Origin: Meconema thalassinum
Lineage: Eukaryota; Arthropoda; Insecta; Orthoptera; Tettigoniidae
Length of the DNA: 64,000 bases
Direction: 5' to 3'
Assembly (NCBI GenBank): GCA_946902985.2
Contig: OX336391.1
Coordinates: 196,914,289 to 196,978,288 of the forward strand
This document shows positions 11,774-23,094 of the stretch, one piece after another. A model generated the notes under the pieces. The model worked only from the letters and a program-made list of their open reading frames with translations, made no database searches and was not told the origin of the DNA. Every line of letters begins with the position of its first letter. Position 1 is the stretch's first letter. Made by a program: the position numbers and the translations under genes.

Positions 11774-12868
11774 AAAAATGGAAAAAGTAGTCGACAAAAA
11801 ATAGGCTTGTCTATCCGTTTGAAATACGTGATAACATTGTTCGGCCAGTTTCGGTCATATTAGTGTAAATCTTGTTTCTTTGGCTCTTTCAACTTAACGT
11901 TGGCATTGGGGTACCATAGCGTTAGGCCTCTTATCTAAAAGAGAATTCTTGTGCATTAATATCCTCAATTGCAGTTATTTAGTAGGCCTACTTGTCTCCC
12001 AATGAAACAACATGTGGACAATGACATTGAATGCTGCTAAGAATAAGGATATCTCTCAGCTCGCATGTTTCAGAGAAAGCGTGCCAACTCGTTAGAAATA
12101 AGAACCAGTTGGTCGATTCATTACGATAATTGAATGTCTTTGCATAATTCCGTCTTGTAAGAAGTAAATGTAATTATTGCTACTAACAATACCACCAAGA
12201 ACCCATAACTACAGGTAGTACATCCATATAAGATAAGCACAACCATGCTGGCTTATTAACAGCTGGACATGGTAATTCACATCATAGTTGTGTTTTCAAG
12301 TCCACATCATATACATTATTTCAGTAGTATAGATCCCTCCGACGGCGTTCACAAGCGACCGATCGTGACAAATGAGCATTCAAATGAAAGATAATAGACA
12401 TTAGCAATGACGAATTGCACTCTAATTCCATAAATATCTTTAATTTATTTTAAAAATTACTATTAAAAATATACGAAGTGTGCGATTTTCAGATACTGTT
12501 GCTGTAGGAAAATACACTCCATAATTGCAGTCCACTTCACATTTTGGCCACTGTGACGCCTGTTTCATGTCATTTCAACATTTTGAAATCTTTCGTTTAT
12601 CATTTTGCATTGATTTCAGAAACAGTAAATCAAAGAAATGAGCATAAATCGTGTAATTTCATAAATATCGAATAACCGGTGAGTGTTATGATGATACAAT
12701 TTTCAGCGATTGCCTTCTTAAGTTAGGGAACGTAGAACTTGGAATTCAAACTGAAATGTAAATCGTGTTCTATAATCATTTGGTTGAAATAAAAACATAA
12801 CAACCTTTCTCCTTAAGTCTCACATTATAAACTTTTTGGGGAAAGTGTGTTTTATGAACATGCGAGAT
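11774..12868. other. Non-coding stretch
   Basis: AT-rich sequence. I see no open frame of substance and no repeat that I can match elsewhere in the window. Confidence 0.45.
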
Positions 12869-13111
12869 TTATCGCACTGGTCTGCTAGTCTTTTTTAATT
12901 CGGTAGCAACATGCAACGTATTGTTGGCTGCTCCCGCCACATTGAAAGTTTTGACTGCAGCCCATGCTTCAAGGATGTGTGTAGGAGTCGGTTCGTTGAC
13001 ACATTGAAATAATGTTATAGGTAAATAATTGATAAGCATATTACGACAAGGTTTCCGACAGTAGCCCGGTTGACAGTAACGTACGCCCTCTTCGTCAAGT
13101 ATTGGCTTCAA
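12869..13111 (-). pseudogene. Possible Tigger/pogo transposase C-terminal remnant
   Basis: The 80-residue frame contains YCRKPCRNMLINYL followed by THILEAWAAVKTFNVAGAAN. The order resembles the end of pogo/Tigger DDE transposases, where a basic YRK...LL segment precedes a Leu-x-Ala...AW..V...GA region. No catalytic residues are included and the upstream frame is lost, so this is a weak, fragmentary call. Confidence 0.28.
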
Positions 13112-13170
13112 ATCAACGTCTTAATAATGTTTCACATGACTCTAACAATCGTAGCCTATATTCATCGTCC

Positions 13171-13488
13171 ACCGTTTGGTGTAACGGCTAGCATTCTTGG
13201 CTGTCACTCTGAAAGTTCAGGTTCAATTCCCGGCTCTGCCATGAAATTTAATTATTGTCTGATGGCTGGAACGGGTCTACTCAGCCTCGTGAAGCAAAAC
13301 TGAGAAGAGGTGGATTCAATTGCAATCTCAGCCATCCTGGTAGTGGTTTTCCGTGGCTTTCCACATCTACTCCAGGCAAATGCCGAGATAGTGCCCAACG
13401 TTTAAGGCCTGGGCGTCTCCTCCGCAAACTTAACCTGCATTACAAATACCCACACTACTACAGACACCCCAATAACACAGTTTATCAG
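13171..13488 (+). mobile_element. tRNA-derived SINE, split by a foldback element
   Basis: The head GTGTAACGGCTAGCATTCTT is followed by a B-box-like AGGTTCAATTCCCGGC. The body contains GTGGTTTTCCGTGGCTTTCC, CTACTCCAGGCAAATGCC and a purine-poor 3' part. The same family occurs at 17340, 42189, 42545 and 49970. The 3' continuation (ACGGGGCTAAATGACCGCGA...) resumes at 13971-14030, after the foldback insertion. Confidence 0.75.
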
Positions 13489-13959
13489 AGAATGTAAACA
13501 CATTTGCCATTGAAAAAACAATTGTTAAAAAAATCCGTATTGATAGTAGAATTAAATGTTTAAAATTATACGCCAAATCAATACTCAACACATATATATT
13601 TTTATATAGGATATGTTTCGACCTTCAATGAGGTCATCTTCAGATAAAAATGAAAATCAAATAAGGATTAAACCAAAATAGTATATATGTACTTAAATCT
13701 AAATAAGAAATGAAATGGTAATGATAAAATTGTAAGGATATCCACTTTTAGTATTTTAGTTCATTTTATTACAATTTTATCATAAACATTTCATTTCTTA
13801 TTTAGATTTAAGTACATATATACTATTTTGGTTTAATTCTTAATTCATTTTCATTTCTTAGCTGAAGATGATCTCATTGAAAGTCGAAAAATGTCCTATA
13901 TATAAAAAAAAAATATATGTGTGTGTATTGATTTGGCGTATAATTTTAAACATTTAATT
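13489..13959. mobile_element. Foldback (long inverted-repeat) element in the SINE
   Basis: Two arms of roughly 180-190 bp (about 13550-13735 and 13785-13960) are inverse copies. The outer edges read GAATTAAATGTTTAAAATTA and its complement, and the inner edges share AAATAAGAAATGAAATG. An 11-bp CAGTTTATCAG stands at 13478-13488 and 13960-13970, a plausible target duplication. Each arm contains the GTCGAAA/CATTGAAGGTCGAAAC...GATGACCTCATTG motif commonly seen in repetitive insect DNA. No protein is encoded. Confidence 0.7.
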
Positions 13960-13970
13960 CAGTTTATCAG

Positions 13971-14035
13971 ACAGATTTTATAACACAGACACAGGTAAAC
14001 GGGGCTAAATGACCGCGATGTCGCAAAACCCCGAA
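13971..14035 (+). mobile_element. 3' remainder of the interrupted SINE
   Basis: ACGGGGCTAAATGACCGCG..GTCGC matches the tail that follows the 42189 SINE copy (ACGGGGCTATACGGCC...GTCGC at about 42510-42530), so it completes the copy begun at 13171. Confidence 0.55.
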
Positions 14036-16040
14036 ATGAATTAACTAAAACAATAACTTACGTGGATCTGGAAAGCCGTCTGACAAAACAAGCAAGACTT
14101 TAAGGAGGCTGGAAGGCAACGCTAGGGAACAAAGTTAGATCTCATGCGTGAGTGTGTGGCCCATCGACGGGGGAAAAAAGGCTGAAGTAGAGACATGTAG
14201 ATGTACCAACGTGTAGTCGAAGTGTGGTCCCAGTGGGAAATCGTGACAGTAAGAGGATACTAAGACTACTACACCTCAGGGAGATTGAATGGTGACTCAA
14301 GGAAACTTCCCTTCCTCAGCAAGGCCTGTTCAATCACTTATCCTTAATTTACTGTACTTTGAATTCACTCGCAGAACAAATTGTATGTCCTTTCTCTAAC
14401 TGAACTTATGTGGTATGTGGTGCTTTGGCTTTCGTATGACTGTTGGGTCCCTGGAGATCTTCCGCAGGTCGTGCTCATTTAAACGAGTTGCTCCTGTTAC
14501 TAATTTTAGGGCTGGTGAATTCTTGGTCATTTAACTTCATGTACTAGTGCGTGTTTGGTATCTGTTCATATTTTTGTCGACAAAGGGGTTCATCGTAATG
14601 ATGATTTTGCTTGACACTGTGTGGTTGATATATCTTTATGTTTATTTACGCCTATAACTCGTGTTCGAGTGCTTGGAGCATCGTAAAATTAGGTATTGTA
14701 ACCATGAGTCAATTCACCAATCATTTATAAAACCCTTCACCGTACTTCTCATAGAAGGGTGGGCATAGGGAAAAACTTTTCAAAATACATGCCAAAATAG
14801 GCGAAAAATAAAAATGATCCTAGAAAGACGACCAAAGCATATTTTCCGCTTCTCAATGTGTGACACAAAACTAGGGAGTCTATAAAGGGTCTCCGAAAAC
14901 CACATGTTAAGGCCCTTAAATTAACAGTGTCTGTGATATACCCAGAAAACTAACTTCGTTCTGATAAACTTATGAAGGAATGACAAGCCCCTAACCATTG
15001 CAACAGTAGCTCAAATGATAACGTCTGGTTATTAATCCGAAGACCGTTCGAAGTGCGGGTACTTCTGCTAGTTATCTATATTATTTAAAACACTGAGGTG
15101 ATTGAGAGTACGGCTGATCGGATTGACTTCATAGAGCACTCGGATGAAAACTCTTGGCCTGTAGATTTGCAGTCTTTAAAATAAACAAATATGTTACAGT
15201 ATATTTTTAAATTAATAAAGAAAATGCAGAATTGTTGCCGCTCACGCATGCGCACAATCGCCTTGGCTCATGACAGACATGGCAGTTAGAAGTCCACCGC
15301 GTTTTAATGTGATAGTTATTTATGAAAATTATATAGGAGGGGAATATTTTTATAATGTTTCCACGATGTAAACTGGAATAGAATTATAAAATTTTGGAAA
15401 TATTGAATAACTTAAACTGGCAGTTGAGTGTGTATGCAGTTTAGGGAGCTCAATATTGCGCTTTCCTTCCATAGTCTGGTTGGCTCAAAGGCTAACGCTC
15501 CTGACTACAGATACTATTATTAATAGTCGAAGGTTTTCGAATACCGCCTGGGATATTTTTTTAAATTTCCGTATTCTTCTTACTTGCTATTGGTATTCCA
15601 TTATCAAAACATAATTTTAATTTTATCATTACCGTAATATAACGAATTCTCCGCGATTTACGTTGCCCTACAGTATACTTTTAATTTATTAAAGAAACGT
15701 GTAGTATTCCAGTCACTCACACGTGCGCACAATCTCTTTCGCCATGACAGACAATTGATGAACATAACTTATTTCATGGGCTTTGACATCGTAGTCACTC
15801 AGCCCAGAATCTACTTCTAAAAGATACTATACGTAACGATATTATTCTTTTTTGTGGAAAGTTATTGCTCTTGGAGGAGACTTCATGTAGGTTTCGCCTG
15901 TTGTGCCGCACGCTTCTCACCAGTTATTCACAGTTGTAATAAATACTCTTCTCTCTGGCCCTATGCTAAAATACACCGCTTAAATAAGAACACTCGATAG
16001 AAACCAGATGAAATGGAATTGTATGACTTTTTACTACAAG
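14036..16040. other. Non-coding region with a spaced direct repeat and tRNA-like fragments
   Basis: No gene is supported. About 90 bp around 15190-15285 (ACAGTATA..., TTAATAAAGAAA..., CTCACGCATGCGCACAATC...CATGACAGACA) recurs in diverged form at 15670-15757. Two stretches resemble degenerate tRNA genes or SINE heads: about 15005-15062 (GTAGCTCAAATGATAACG ... CGTTCGAAGTGCGGG) and 15475-15550 (GGTTGGCTCAAAGGCTAACG ... GGTTTTCGAATACCG). Neither folds into a convincing full tRNA. Confidence 0.4.
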
Positions 16041-16745
16041 TTAACGACCACTACCCCTCTGTGGGTGGTTAGGAATCAAATGTTATTGAATTACTAGCCA
16101 GACTTCCAACTCATGATGATATCGTGACTGAGATTTACGGCGAAACATTCACTTCTGTGAAGGATATAATAAATTTATCGAAAGTTTGCTTATTACATCA
16201 AAAAATGAACACTGCAATTAAATTAATAATGTCGTTGAACTTATAACCAGTAGTTCAAAAATATACCCCAGCGTTAACAGATTAAATAATGAAGATGAAA
16301 GCCAGCTACTTCAGTTTCCTACAGAATTCTTGAATTCGTTGGAATTAAGTGATTTGCCTCCACATATCCTTACTCTAAGAAAATTTCAAGCCATAGTTAT
16401 CTGAACGTTTCCCAAGGGCTCCTAAATGAAGCCAGATTAATTTCAAGAAATAGGGATGAAAATTGCTTGAATTTGTAAATAATTAGTGCAGATAATATTG
16501 GGCAGAGAGCTGTAATCCTTCGACTTGATTTAACACCATCGGATAAATCACTTCCATTTTCTTTTAAGAACCACCAATTTTCAATTCGCTTGGCATTCCG
16601 TACTTTATCACAATCAATAAAGCTCAAAGGGAAACTCTGAGACGTGTAGGTCTCTATTTGCCTCATCAAATTTTCAGGCATGGCCAGTTATTTGTTGCAA
16701 AGTAGATCTTTCTTTGTAATCGCAAATAGAATGCATTTATAAGAA
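16041..16745 (+). pseudogene. Helitron-type PIF1 helicase remnant (C-terminal third)
   Basis: Reading across frames on the plus strand gives fragments in the order expected for the C-terminal half of the PIF1-like helicase of Helitrons. First comes an ELLARLPTHDDIVTEIYG-like segment, then LSKVCLLHQKMNTA, then FPTEFLNSLELSDLPPHILT, LRLDLTPSDKS, and finally FITINKAQRETLRRVGLYLP followed by IFRHGQLFVA. The last block corresponds to helicase motifs V and VI, with the usual SR after VA replaced or lost. At least three frame changes and several stops separate the blocks. No Rep/HUH nuclease part is visible. Confidence 0.7.
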
Positions 16746-17335
16746 AATTATTCAGAAAAAAAATCTCAATGACCATTATGGCTTGAGGGGTTTCAACTGG
16801 TTATTATTATTATTATAATTATTATCAGTAGTAGTAGTATTCAGCGCACGGTACAGAGTCACATTACATATACAGTTAAATAAATAAATTTAAATATACT
16901 TCACTAATGCATTAGTTGGGTAGATAAAGCCCAACTCATCCTTCTGTAATCTCTGTTAACATGTTCCTGTATGATGTGTTTCCCTGTTTGTCTGTCAGCA
17001 CCACAACTGCGCTTTTGAGAGGGTAGCTTGTTCCACTTGAACAGAGAGTCTGCACATACACCAGAGTTAATCTGGACCCGATAGTACGAGCGAGGTCGAA
17101 ACCAGGGTCATGCTTTGTGATAGATGGAATATCACGACATTCTGGAGGAATAAATATATTCCAGTCATGAGACCACTGATACACCACGTCAAAGTTCTAG
17201 TCACTAACCGTTCAGCTGCCTTCAATGGAGGATGACTCGACCGTAGCCTGTTGGGGTATGCAGAAAAATATCGATATGGACAGGAGGAGCTTAATTTTGC
17301 CATCACTTGGGGTACTCTGAAAGTAGAGCATTGTA
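16746..17335. other. Non-coding stretch with (ATT)n run
   Basis: A short ATT microsatellite lies at about 16800-16828. The minus-strand frames at 16936-17415 overlap one another and show no recognisable domain. Confidence 0.4.
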
Positions 17336-17535
17336 GCCGCGGAGACGTAGTGCAAGAGAAGTACGAAACCACGGCAAACCACTTCAACGATTGCTGAGAT
17401 GTAAATTGAACCCACCTCTTCTCAGTTCTACCTCGCGAGGTTGTATGTATCCGGTACCAGACCTCAGGCCAGAATTGATCTTCTTGGCATGGCCTGGAAT
17501 TGAGCTCAGGGTCATTGAGACTGGAGTCTCAATAC
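17336..17535 (-). mobile_element. SINE fragment
   Basis: On the minus strand this carries the GTGGTTTGCCGTGGTTTCGT, AACTGAGAAGAGGTGGGTTCAA and CCATGCCAAGAAGATCAATT landmarks. These match the body of the 13171 SINE, including its rarer 'CTGAGAAGAGGTGGATTCAA' segment. It is truncated at both ends. Confidence 0.55.
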
Positions 17536-17954
17536 GTATCTTGAGATCACGCAAGATGACGTGGTTCACTAGAGGAATGACAAATGAAAAGTGCAGTATT
17601 CATGACCTGCGAGTCAACCTTCACATTTCAAAAACTGTGATACGTATTTACAGTCATTTAGCCGAATAGAACTTAATGATTTTATCCACGTGAGTTTCTT
17701 CATTGTTCAAGCTATTTACCACAATTCACTTGAGTTTTCTGCCTTGAAAACGCCTTATACTTTGACGGCAACAAAAATGATGACTTTTGATCATAGATAG
17801 TTTTGCATTCATCGCCCTAGTTTGGATGCTCGTCTTCTGGCGCATAGGGTAGACATGAGGCGATGTATGTTAAAGAAAAAACGACAGAAAGCTTTCTTGC
17901 CATTTTTCAGGGTTAGGTTTTTAACAATTAAAAGTAAACTATCGAAATTTAATG

Positions 17955-18230
17955 TTTTCGGGCGGTCAACACGGGTGTACACAATTTTAATGGGTGCTAC
18001 CCTAATCCTGAAAAATAATGTACAAGAGATGAATAAATACAATCAAAAGTTAATACATTAACAAATAAATCTCATGTCATTTCTTTTCAGGATTAACTAG
18101 GGGCCGATAACCTAGACGTTAGGCCCCTTAAAATAACAATTAGCATCATCATCATCATCATCATCATTTTTCAGGATTAGGGAACCACCCATTACAATCG
18201 GGTACAATCGTGTTGACAGACTGAAAAAAT
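17955..18230. mobile_element. Foldback element with nested repeat tail
   Basis: GCGGTCAACACGGGTGTACA...GGGTGCTACCCTAATCCTGAAAAA (about 17957-18015) is inversely repeated at about 18170-18227 (TTTTCAGGATTAGGGAACC...GGGTACAATCGTGTTGACAG). The arms match those of the foldback element at 44949-45291. Between them, at about 18097-18172, lies another repeat's end: GGGGCCGATAACCTAGACGTTAGGCCCCTT plus a (CAT)n tail, split here into its landmark parts GGGGCCGATAACC and GTTAGGCCCC. Confidence 0.6.
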
Positions 18231-18413
18231 TAAATATCGATTACTAATACAACACTGAAAAACACGATGATAGAAGTAAACTTACAGTCAGTCAGGTAGT
18301 ATATACCCAATTAAATTGCAATCAATTAAAATGATTTTGTTCCACCTGAAAAAGATTGGCATGTATTTTATTTGCAAGGCTTTCAAGGGGGTTTAAAAAT
18401 AATGAATTCATTA

Positions 18414-19084
18414 TAGTACATTATGGAACGAGCATATAATGGCAATAATTAAGACACGAGTACGCTTATAAAACGAGTGTAAGCGAGTTTTATAATTTAT
18501 ATACGAGTGTCTTAATTACGATTAGAGGCGAGTTGCAAACGACTGTTTATGTTCGACGATAATTATAACTTTATTATATGTTTTAACATAAATATTCATA
18601 AATATCTGTTGAGATTCAGTCACTAGAATTTTGTGATCAGAGTGCAAGTGCTGGGTAGGATATCTCTGTTTTCCAAGTGCTCTGACCGACCGACGCATGC
18701 ACTCTGTGTGCTTGGCAATGTTTACAGCCTGCCGATGTGCATCTGCATTCAGTCAAACTGTCACTGAAGTCGTTTAAAAGCAATGCGCTGTGTAGAAATT
18801 GGGGTTGGGGATATTAAGGTATATACAGTGTTATTTCTAGTCTCATATTCGCCAGTTTATTTACGCGAACATATGCACGGTGCACTTTCGGTAATTTATA
18901 TAGACATGTTGGATTTTGAGCGCATGCGCGAAGGCATCCTTACCTAATTGGTCAAACAACTGTTTCTTGAGCTCTGATTGGTGAGAGAAACTGTTTCATA
19001 ATGAAAAATAGTGTTATAATGAGCCTCATTATCATACAGTTTTCCGACACATAATGCTTACATTTCGACATCGTCGACCATAAA
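18414..19084 (+). repeat. Dispersed palindrome-ended repeat (copy B)
   Basis: Second copy of the 3965-4880 family, with the same landmark order from TAGTACATTATGG to TCGACATCGTCGACCATAAA, but with a 60-bp internal difference containing the inverted pair ACACGAGTACGCTTATAAAA / TTTTATAATTTATATACGAG. It ends directly against the older repeat that hosts the LINE. Confidence 0.6.
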
Positions 19085-19557
19085 CTAATTAACTGAGGTC
19101 ATTGAAGCGATCTTCACTCATTGTAATTTAAAAGCGTAATGCATTAATTAACCAATTAATTAAGTTCACTGGAGCTAACTTGACTTATTTCCGTTTAAAT
19201 TATTAATTAATTGATGTTACCAGAGCCAAACTGACTCATTTTTTGTTTCGGCCAGATATCCTCTCTGACGCCACGTATTCGAGGTGAAAATTCAATCTTT
19301 TTGTCACTAATAATTGAACAATATTGTTTAGAGTCCTACCGTCCAGCTGAAGGACAAGCAGCTAAGCCACTGCACCACGCTCTCCTACAAAATGTACGGT
19401 ACAATTAAGCATTTTAAATATCGTATTCCAAAGCATTCTGGCGTATTCTGTGATTTAGTTGTTGGTTCATCACTATGGCACAGAGCAGCCTGATTGGCTG
19501 ATTACATACGGGAATAGTGTTGCCACTTCATTAGGCACGGACAGTTCTGTGTAATTA
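19085..19557 (-). repeat. Older host repeat, left part (interrupted by the LINE)
   Basis: This is the inverse of 50640-51046 over its whole length. Landmarks include (TTAA)n runs, GGCCAGATATCCTCTCTGACGC, GTCCAGCTGAAGGACAAGC and GGCACGGACAGTTCTG. The match stops at 19557 (GTGTAATTA), where the LINE 3' tail begins, and resumes at 41875. It is non-coding. Confidence 0.85.
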
Positions 19558-19820
19558 TTTATTTATTTATTTATTTATTTATCAATATGAAGGAACACAG
19601 GCACCAGCCCAAATACATTCCTTCTTGACATTATCTGATTAAATAACAACATGTATCAGTGGAAAATAGAGAAAACAGATTACACAAATTACACAAATGA
19701 AGAACAGAACATAAATACTACAAAGGAGATCGTGAAAATATAAACCATAAAATGAAACAAAACTGTACAAAGTAGAAAAAAAGAATATAAAAAAATAAAG
19801 GAGAAAAGAGTACCCAGTAT

Positions 19821-21526
19821 TCAAGAAACAGCTGCTTTTACTTGTTTATTGAATAAGTTAGCGCCAGCGAATAAATCTACTTGAACATCAATTGAATTAT
19901 AAAATGATAATATTTTAACTAAAGGCGAATTAGAATGGTGAACACTTTTAGATCTTGGGATGTGAAAGAGTGCTTGCTGTCGAGATCTTACTTGTGGTAC
20001 ATGAAAAGTGATGAATTGAAATAATTCTTGGCAGTCAACTTTTCCAGTTAAAATTTTCCTCAGCAGTTGCAAAGAACTTAAAGACCTTCTACTTTTCAAG
20101 GACTTGAAATTGAACAAATTTCGTAAAAACTGAGTCGAAGTATCAAATGGACAAAATACATTGAACGTCTTATAATACATGTATCTTAGAAATTTATTTT
20201 GCACAATCTCAATGTGATGAATTTGATCTTTATAAAAGGGATCCCAGATTACTGCTGAATATTCTAACTTGCTTCGAACTAAACTTTCATATAACTTAAC
20301 AATTACTCCAGTTTTAGTAAATAATTTGGAGTTTCTAATCACAAAACCAAGCATCTTGTTGGCCGAACTAATTATATTTGCAATATGGTTATTAAAGGTT
20401 AATTTGCTGTCATAAATAATTCCTAAATCATTTGTCGACGGTACAATTTCGAGTGCTGTTTCTCCAATACAATATTTAGGATTTATATACTCCTTCTTCC
20501 TTGTAAATACCATGACTTTACATTTTTTTACATTAAGGACTAAATTATTACTAACACACCAAGCTACAATATTATTAACATCCCTCTGAAGGTCATTCTC
20601 GTCTCTCAAGTTGTATATGGTCTTATATAGCTTTACATCGTCAGCAAATAATAAGCAGTCAGAGTAACATAGAATATTAGGCAAATCATTAACCAAAATT
20701 AGAAATAGAAGAGGCCCAAGATTAGATCCTTGTGGGACACCAGAAGAACTAACAATATTACCTGAAATTTCACTTCTGAAACAAACAAATTGCTGTCTAA
20801 ATTTTAAGTAGGAGCATAACAATTGAAGTAATGGTTTAGCAACACCAAACTGGTACAGCTTTGTCACCAGAATTTTATGGTCTACTTTGTCGAAGGCCTT
20901 TTCTAAGTCCATGTATATCACGTCAGTTCTTCTATTGGTATCTAATGCATTGTAAACCTTTTGAGTAAAACCCAGCAAATTTGTAATAACTGATCTGCCG
21001 GGCATAAAGCCATGCTGATATTGTGAGAGCTCAACCTTAATATGATTGTAAATCTTAGAATATAAAATGTGCTCAAATACTTTTGCTATAGCATTTATCA
21101 CTGAGACAGGGCGGTAGTTCGATATCATTTCAGAGTTGCCTCCCTTTAGGATTGGAATAATTCTAGACATTTTCCACTTTCCAGGAAAGCTTGACGTCTT
21201 TAAAGAAAGATTAAAGATGAAGGCCAACTGAGAAACCAATAAGTCCACACAGCCCTTGATTATCTAAGGTGGTATGCCATCAGGCCCACAGGATTTCTTA
21301 GGCTTTAATTTTCTATTTATAGTTGTTCTAACTTCATCCACCGTTATGTGAGTCACGTTCAGCATATCAACCCTGGGCAAAACAGGAAATTCATTCAAAG
21401 ACAAATGATCCACGTTATAAGTAAAATTCGTTTTGATATATACTGAAGAGAAATACTCAGCAAACCCATCTGCAATACTTCCAGCTGTATAATGATTTCC
21501 GTTTAGTATAAATGTGTAGTCGCGTG
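19821..21526 (-). pseudogene. LINE ORF2, reverse-transcriptase part
   Basis: This is the C-terminal two thirds of ORF2. It carries the RT entry segment (KKSCGPDGIPP), then NYRPVSV, YQHGFMPGRSV, the motif A region YMDLEKAFDKVDH, SSGVPQGSNLGPLLF, the catalytic LLFADDVKLY, and a C-terminal domain to TAA. A single in-frame TAG (21264-21266) interrupts it just after GPDGIPP. Its upstream edge is the Polinton target duplication at 21521-21526. The frame there matches that of the endonuclease part at 39343, so the two were one ORF before the Polinton arrived. Confidence 0.9.
21521..21526. repeat. Left copy of Polinton target-site duplication
   Basis: CGCGTG immediately precedes the element's AGTAGTATAATTCG terminus. 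The same six bases follow the right terminus at 39343-39348. Six bases is the known Polinton/Maverick duplication length. Confidence 0.95.
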
Positions 21527-21774
21527 AGTAGTATAATTCGCTAGACTTTGAATATTGCGTAATCCTGACCACGTGGTCCAGGAGCGGGGCATGTGCACTG
21601 CACGTGTTAGCGTGGGAAGGGGTTGACCTTGTGGCTTGTTTATGTGATTGTGATAAAAAGTTAGCACTGCATGTGTTAGCGTGGGAAGGGGTTGACCTTT
21701 TGGCTTGTTTATGTGATTGTGATAAAAAGTTAATGGGTGTTGACGGCATGGGCGTTGTTTATTAGGATGGTAAC
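21527..21774. repeat. Polinton left terminal inverted repeat
   Basis: Matches the right end inversely from the tip to GTTTATTAGGATGG. It contains a 69-bp tandem duplication (landmark GTTAGCGTGGG at 21606 and 21675), which is single at the right end. It lacks a roughly 39-bp block that the right end has between AATCCTGA and CACGTGG. Confidence 0.9.
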
Positions 21775-22527
21775 TCGAAATTCAGACTCCTCTTCCACTC
21801 CTACAGGGGAGTTTCTTGGTTCGATTCCGTGTTTTGTTATTTAATTCCCGTGGGGGGGCAGCCTTGTGTATCATGGTTATTAAGTATTGATTGATTATTG
21901 AATTATATTTTGGTAATTTCCCAAGGAAGTGTAGAGAGTCTTGGGTGTCATAACTTTTGAATGAGAGTGTACGGTGAGGCACTCGACATAGCCGGATCGC
22001 TACCAGACATGTGGTGTGCGGCTGTTCCGTTTTTGCTCGCGCCGTGCGGCAAGCAATGAGAGCACTTAGCGTATGTAGTGCATGGTTGTCGTTAAAGTTT
22101 TTGCTCGCGCAAGCTAAATAAGTAATCATATGTTGTAATGCGACACTCTGTTTAAGTACGACATATATTACCACAGCGTGGGAGTGGAGTGGTGTTACTC
22201 CTTCTCGCTATGATATGTCTGTTTAATTTAAATGATGTTAACATTTTTTGTGTTCTGGCTTGCTTCATGATCTCAATCTGGTTAAAGTGTTTTATATGCC
22301 ATGTATAACTTTGAGTGTGTGAAATGAATTTCGATCTGTTTGTTTTTAGATTCACAGATGTCATTAGTCAAGTCTGCAATTTTTAATGCGAGAACGAGAT
22401 TGGATGTCGGTTCCCAGAGCTTCATGTGAAATGTTTTAAAGAGGTTTTTTGGCGCTCTAACTTCTTAATATATATATAAGAGGAGATTGCTATGGAGCAG
22501 TAGTTAGCTATCTTTATCTGCAATATC
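21775..22527. other. Polinton left non-coding segment with a promoter
   Basis: No convincing gene. A minus-strand frame at 21782-22174 overlaps the inner repeat and has no recognisable features. A TATA-like TATATATAAG at 22471-22480 precedes the only plus-strand gene by 47 bases. Confidence 0.55.
22471..22480 (+). promoter_or_regulatory. TATA-like box for the acidic-tail gene
   Basis: TATATATAAG lies 48 bases before the ATG at 22528, in plus orientation. It is the best promoter candidate for the only rightward Polinton gene. Confidence 0.45.
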
Positions 22528-23034
22528 ATGAGTCTGTGCGAGGGGTTGATAGAAAAGTTAGTAAAATTGCAACGCATTATGATGTTTGCGGAAAGTGCCC
22601 TGAATCAAGGGTTGCATTTCATCGTCAGTGCAACGAAAATAGAGGAGGAGGTGTGGTATAACACCTTAACACCGGGAGAAAAGGAGGTTTTAAGCGCCGA
22701 AATATTCGAGCTGATGAGGGATCAACACCACTGCCGTGAAATTATTTTCAACGGCATGACATTTCACATTGTCAATATTATTATTGACAAGTTGAGATCC
22801 ATCGGCTCGATGAATTTCAACGTGTTTGAACCTACATTGGCGGAAGAGCTAATGGCCGTGTTTGAACGGCCATTAGAGGAACATCATATGGAAGAGCATA
22901 TGGAAGAAGTGCAAGAAGAAGCAGAAGAAGAAGAAGAAGAAGAAGAAGACCATCGAATGGAAGAAGAAGAAGAAGAACATCGAGCGGAAGGAGAAGAAGA
23001 AGAAGACCGACAAGAAGAAGAAGAAGAAGAAGAA

Positions 23035-23077
<43 letters not shown>

Positions 23078-23094
23078 TTCAAATCTTAAATTAA
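22528..23094 (+). CDS. Polinton protein of unknown function with a long acidic tail (188 aa)
   Basis: Residues 1-115 form an ordinary mixed, probably helical domain (MSLCEGLIEKLVKLQRIMMF..., with LTPGEKEVLSAEIFELM at 47-63). From about residue 116 the protein is almost wholly Glu, then Asp, encoded by expanded GAA and GAT microsatellites (about 22912-23076). The last residues before the stop are VQILN. I do not recognise the globular part. It is the only plus-strand protein gene of the element and sits inside the left terminal region, a place where early or accessory genes could lie. The tail length is probably polymorphic through slippage. It is non-membrane by composition. Confidence 0.65.

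Noticed and set aside
11468..11797. Frames containing THTQTH and VCVCV repeats
   Set aside because: They are translations of the (CA)n tract at the end of the tandem-unit element.
15005..15062. tRNA-like sequence with GTTCGAAG
   Set aside because: The D arm and acceptor do not pair and the anticodon loop is malformed. It is at most a SINE head or tRNA relic.
16397..16681. 94-codon minus-strand frame
   Set aside because: It lies antisense to the Helitron helicase fragments, which explain the sequence better.
17822..18061. Overlapping frames on both strands with KKKRQKAFLPFF
   Set aside because: They overlap the foldback arm at 17955 and show no domain. Probably chance.
21782..22174. 130-codon minus-strand open frame inside the Polinton left end
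   Set aside because: It starts in sub-terminal sequence, has no recognisable domain, and no TATA-like box or conserved Polinton counterpart. It is probably a chance frame in GC-richer DNA.
22873..23082. Ile/Phe-rich frame antisense to the acidic-tail gene
   Set aside because: It is only the reverse reading of the GAA/GAT microsatellites.
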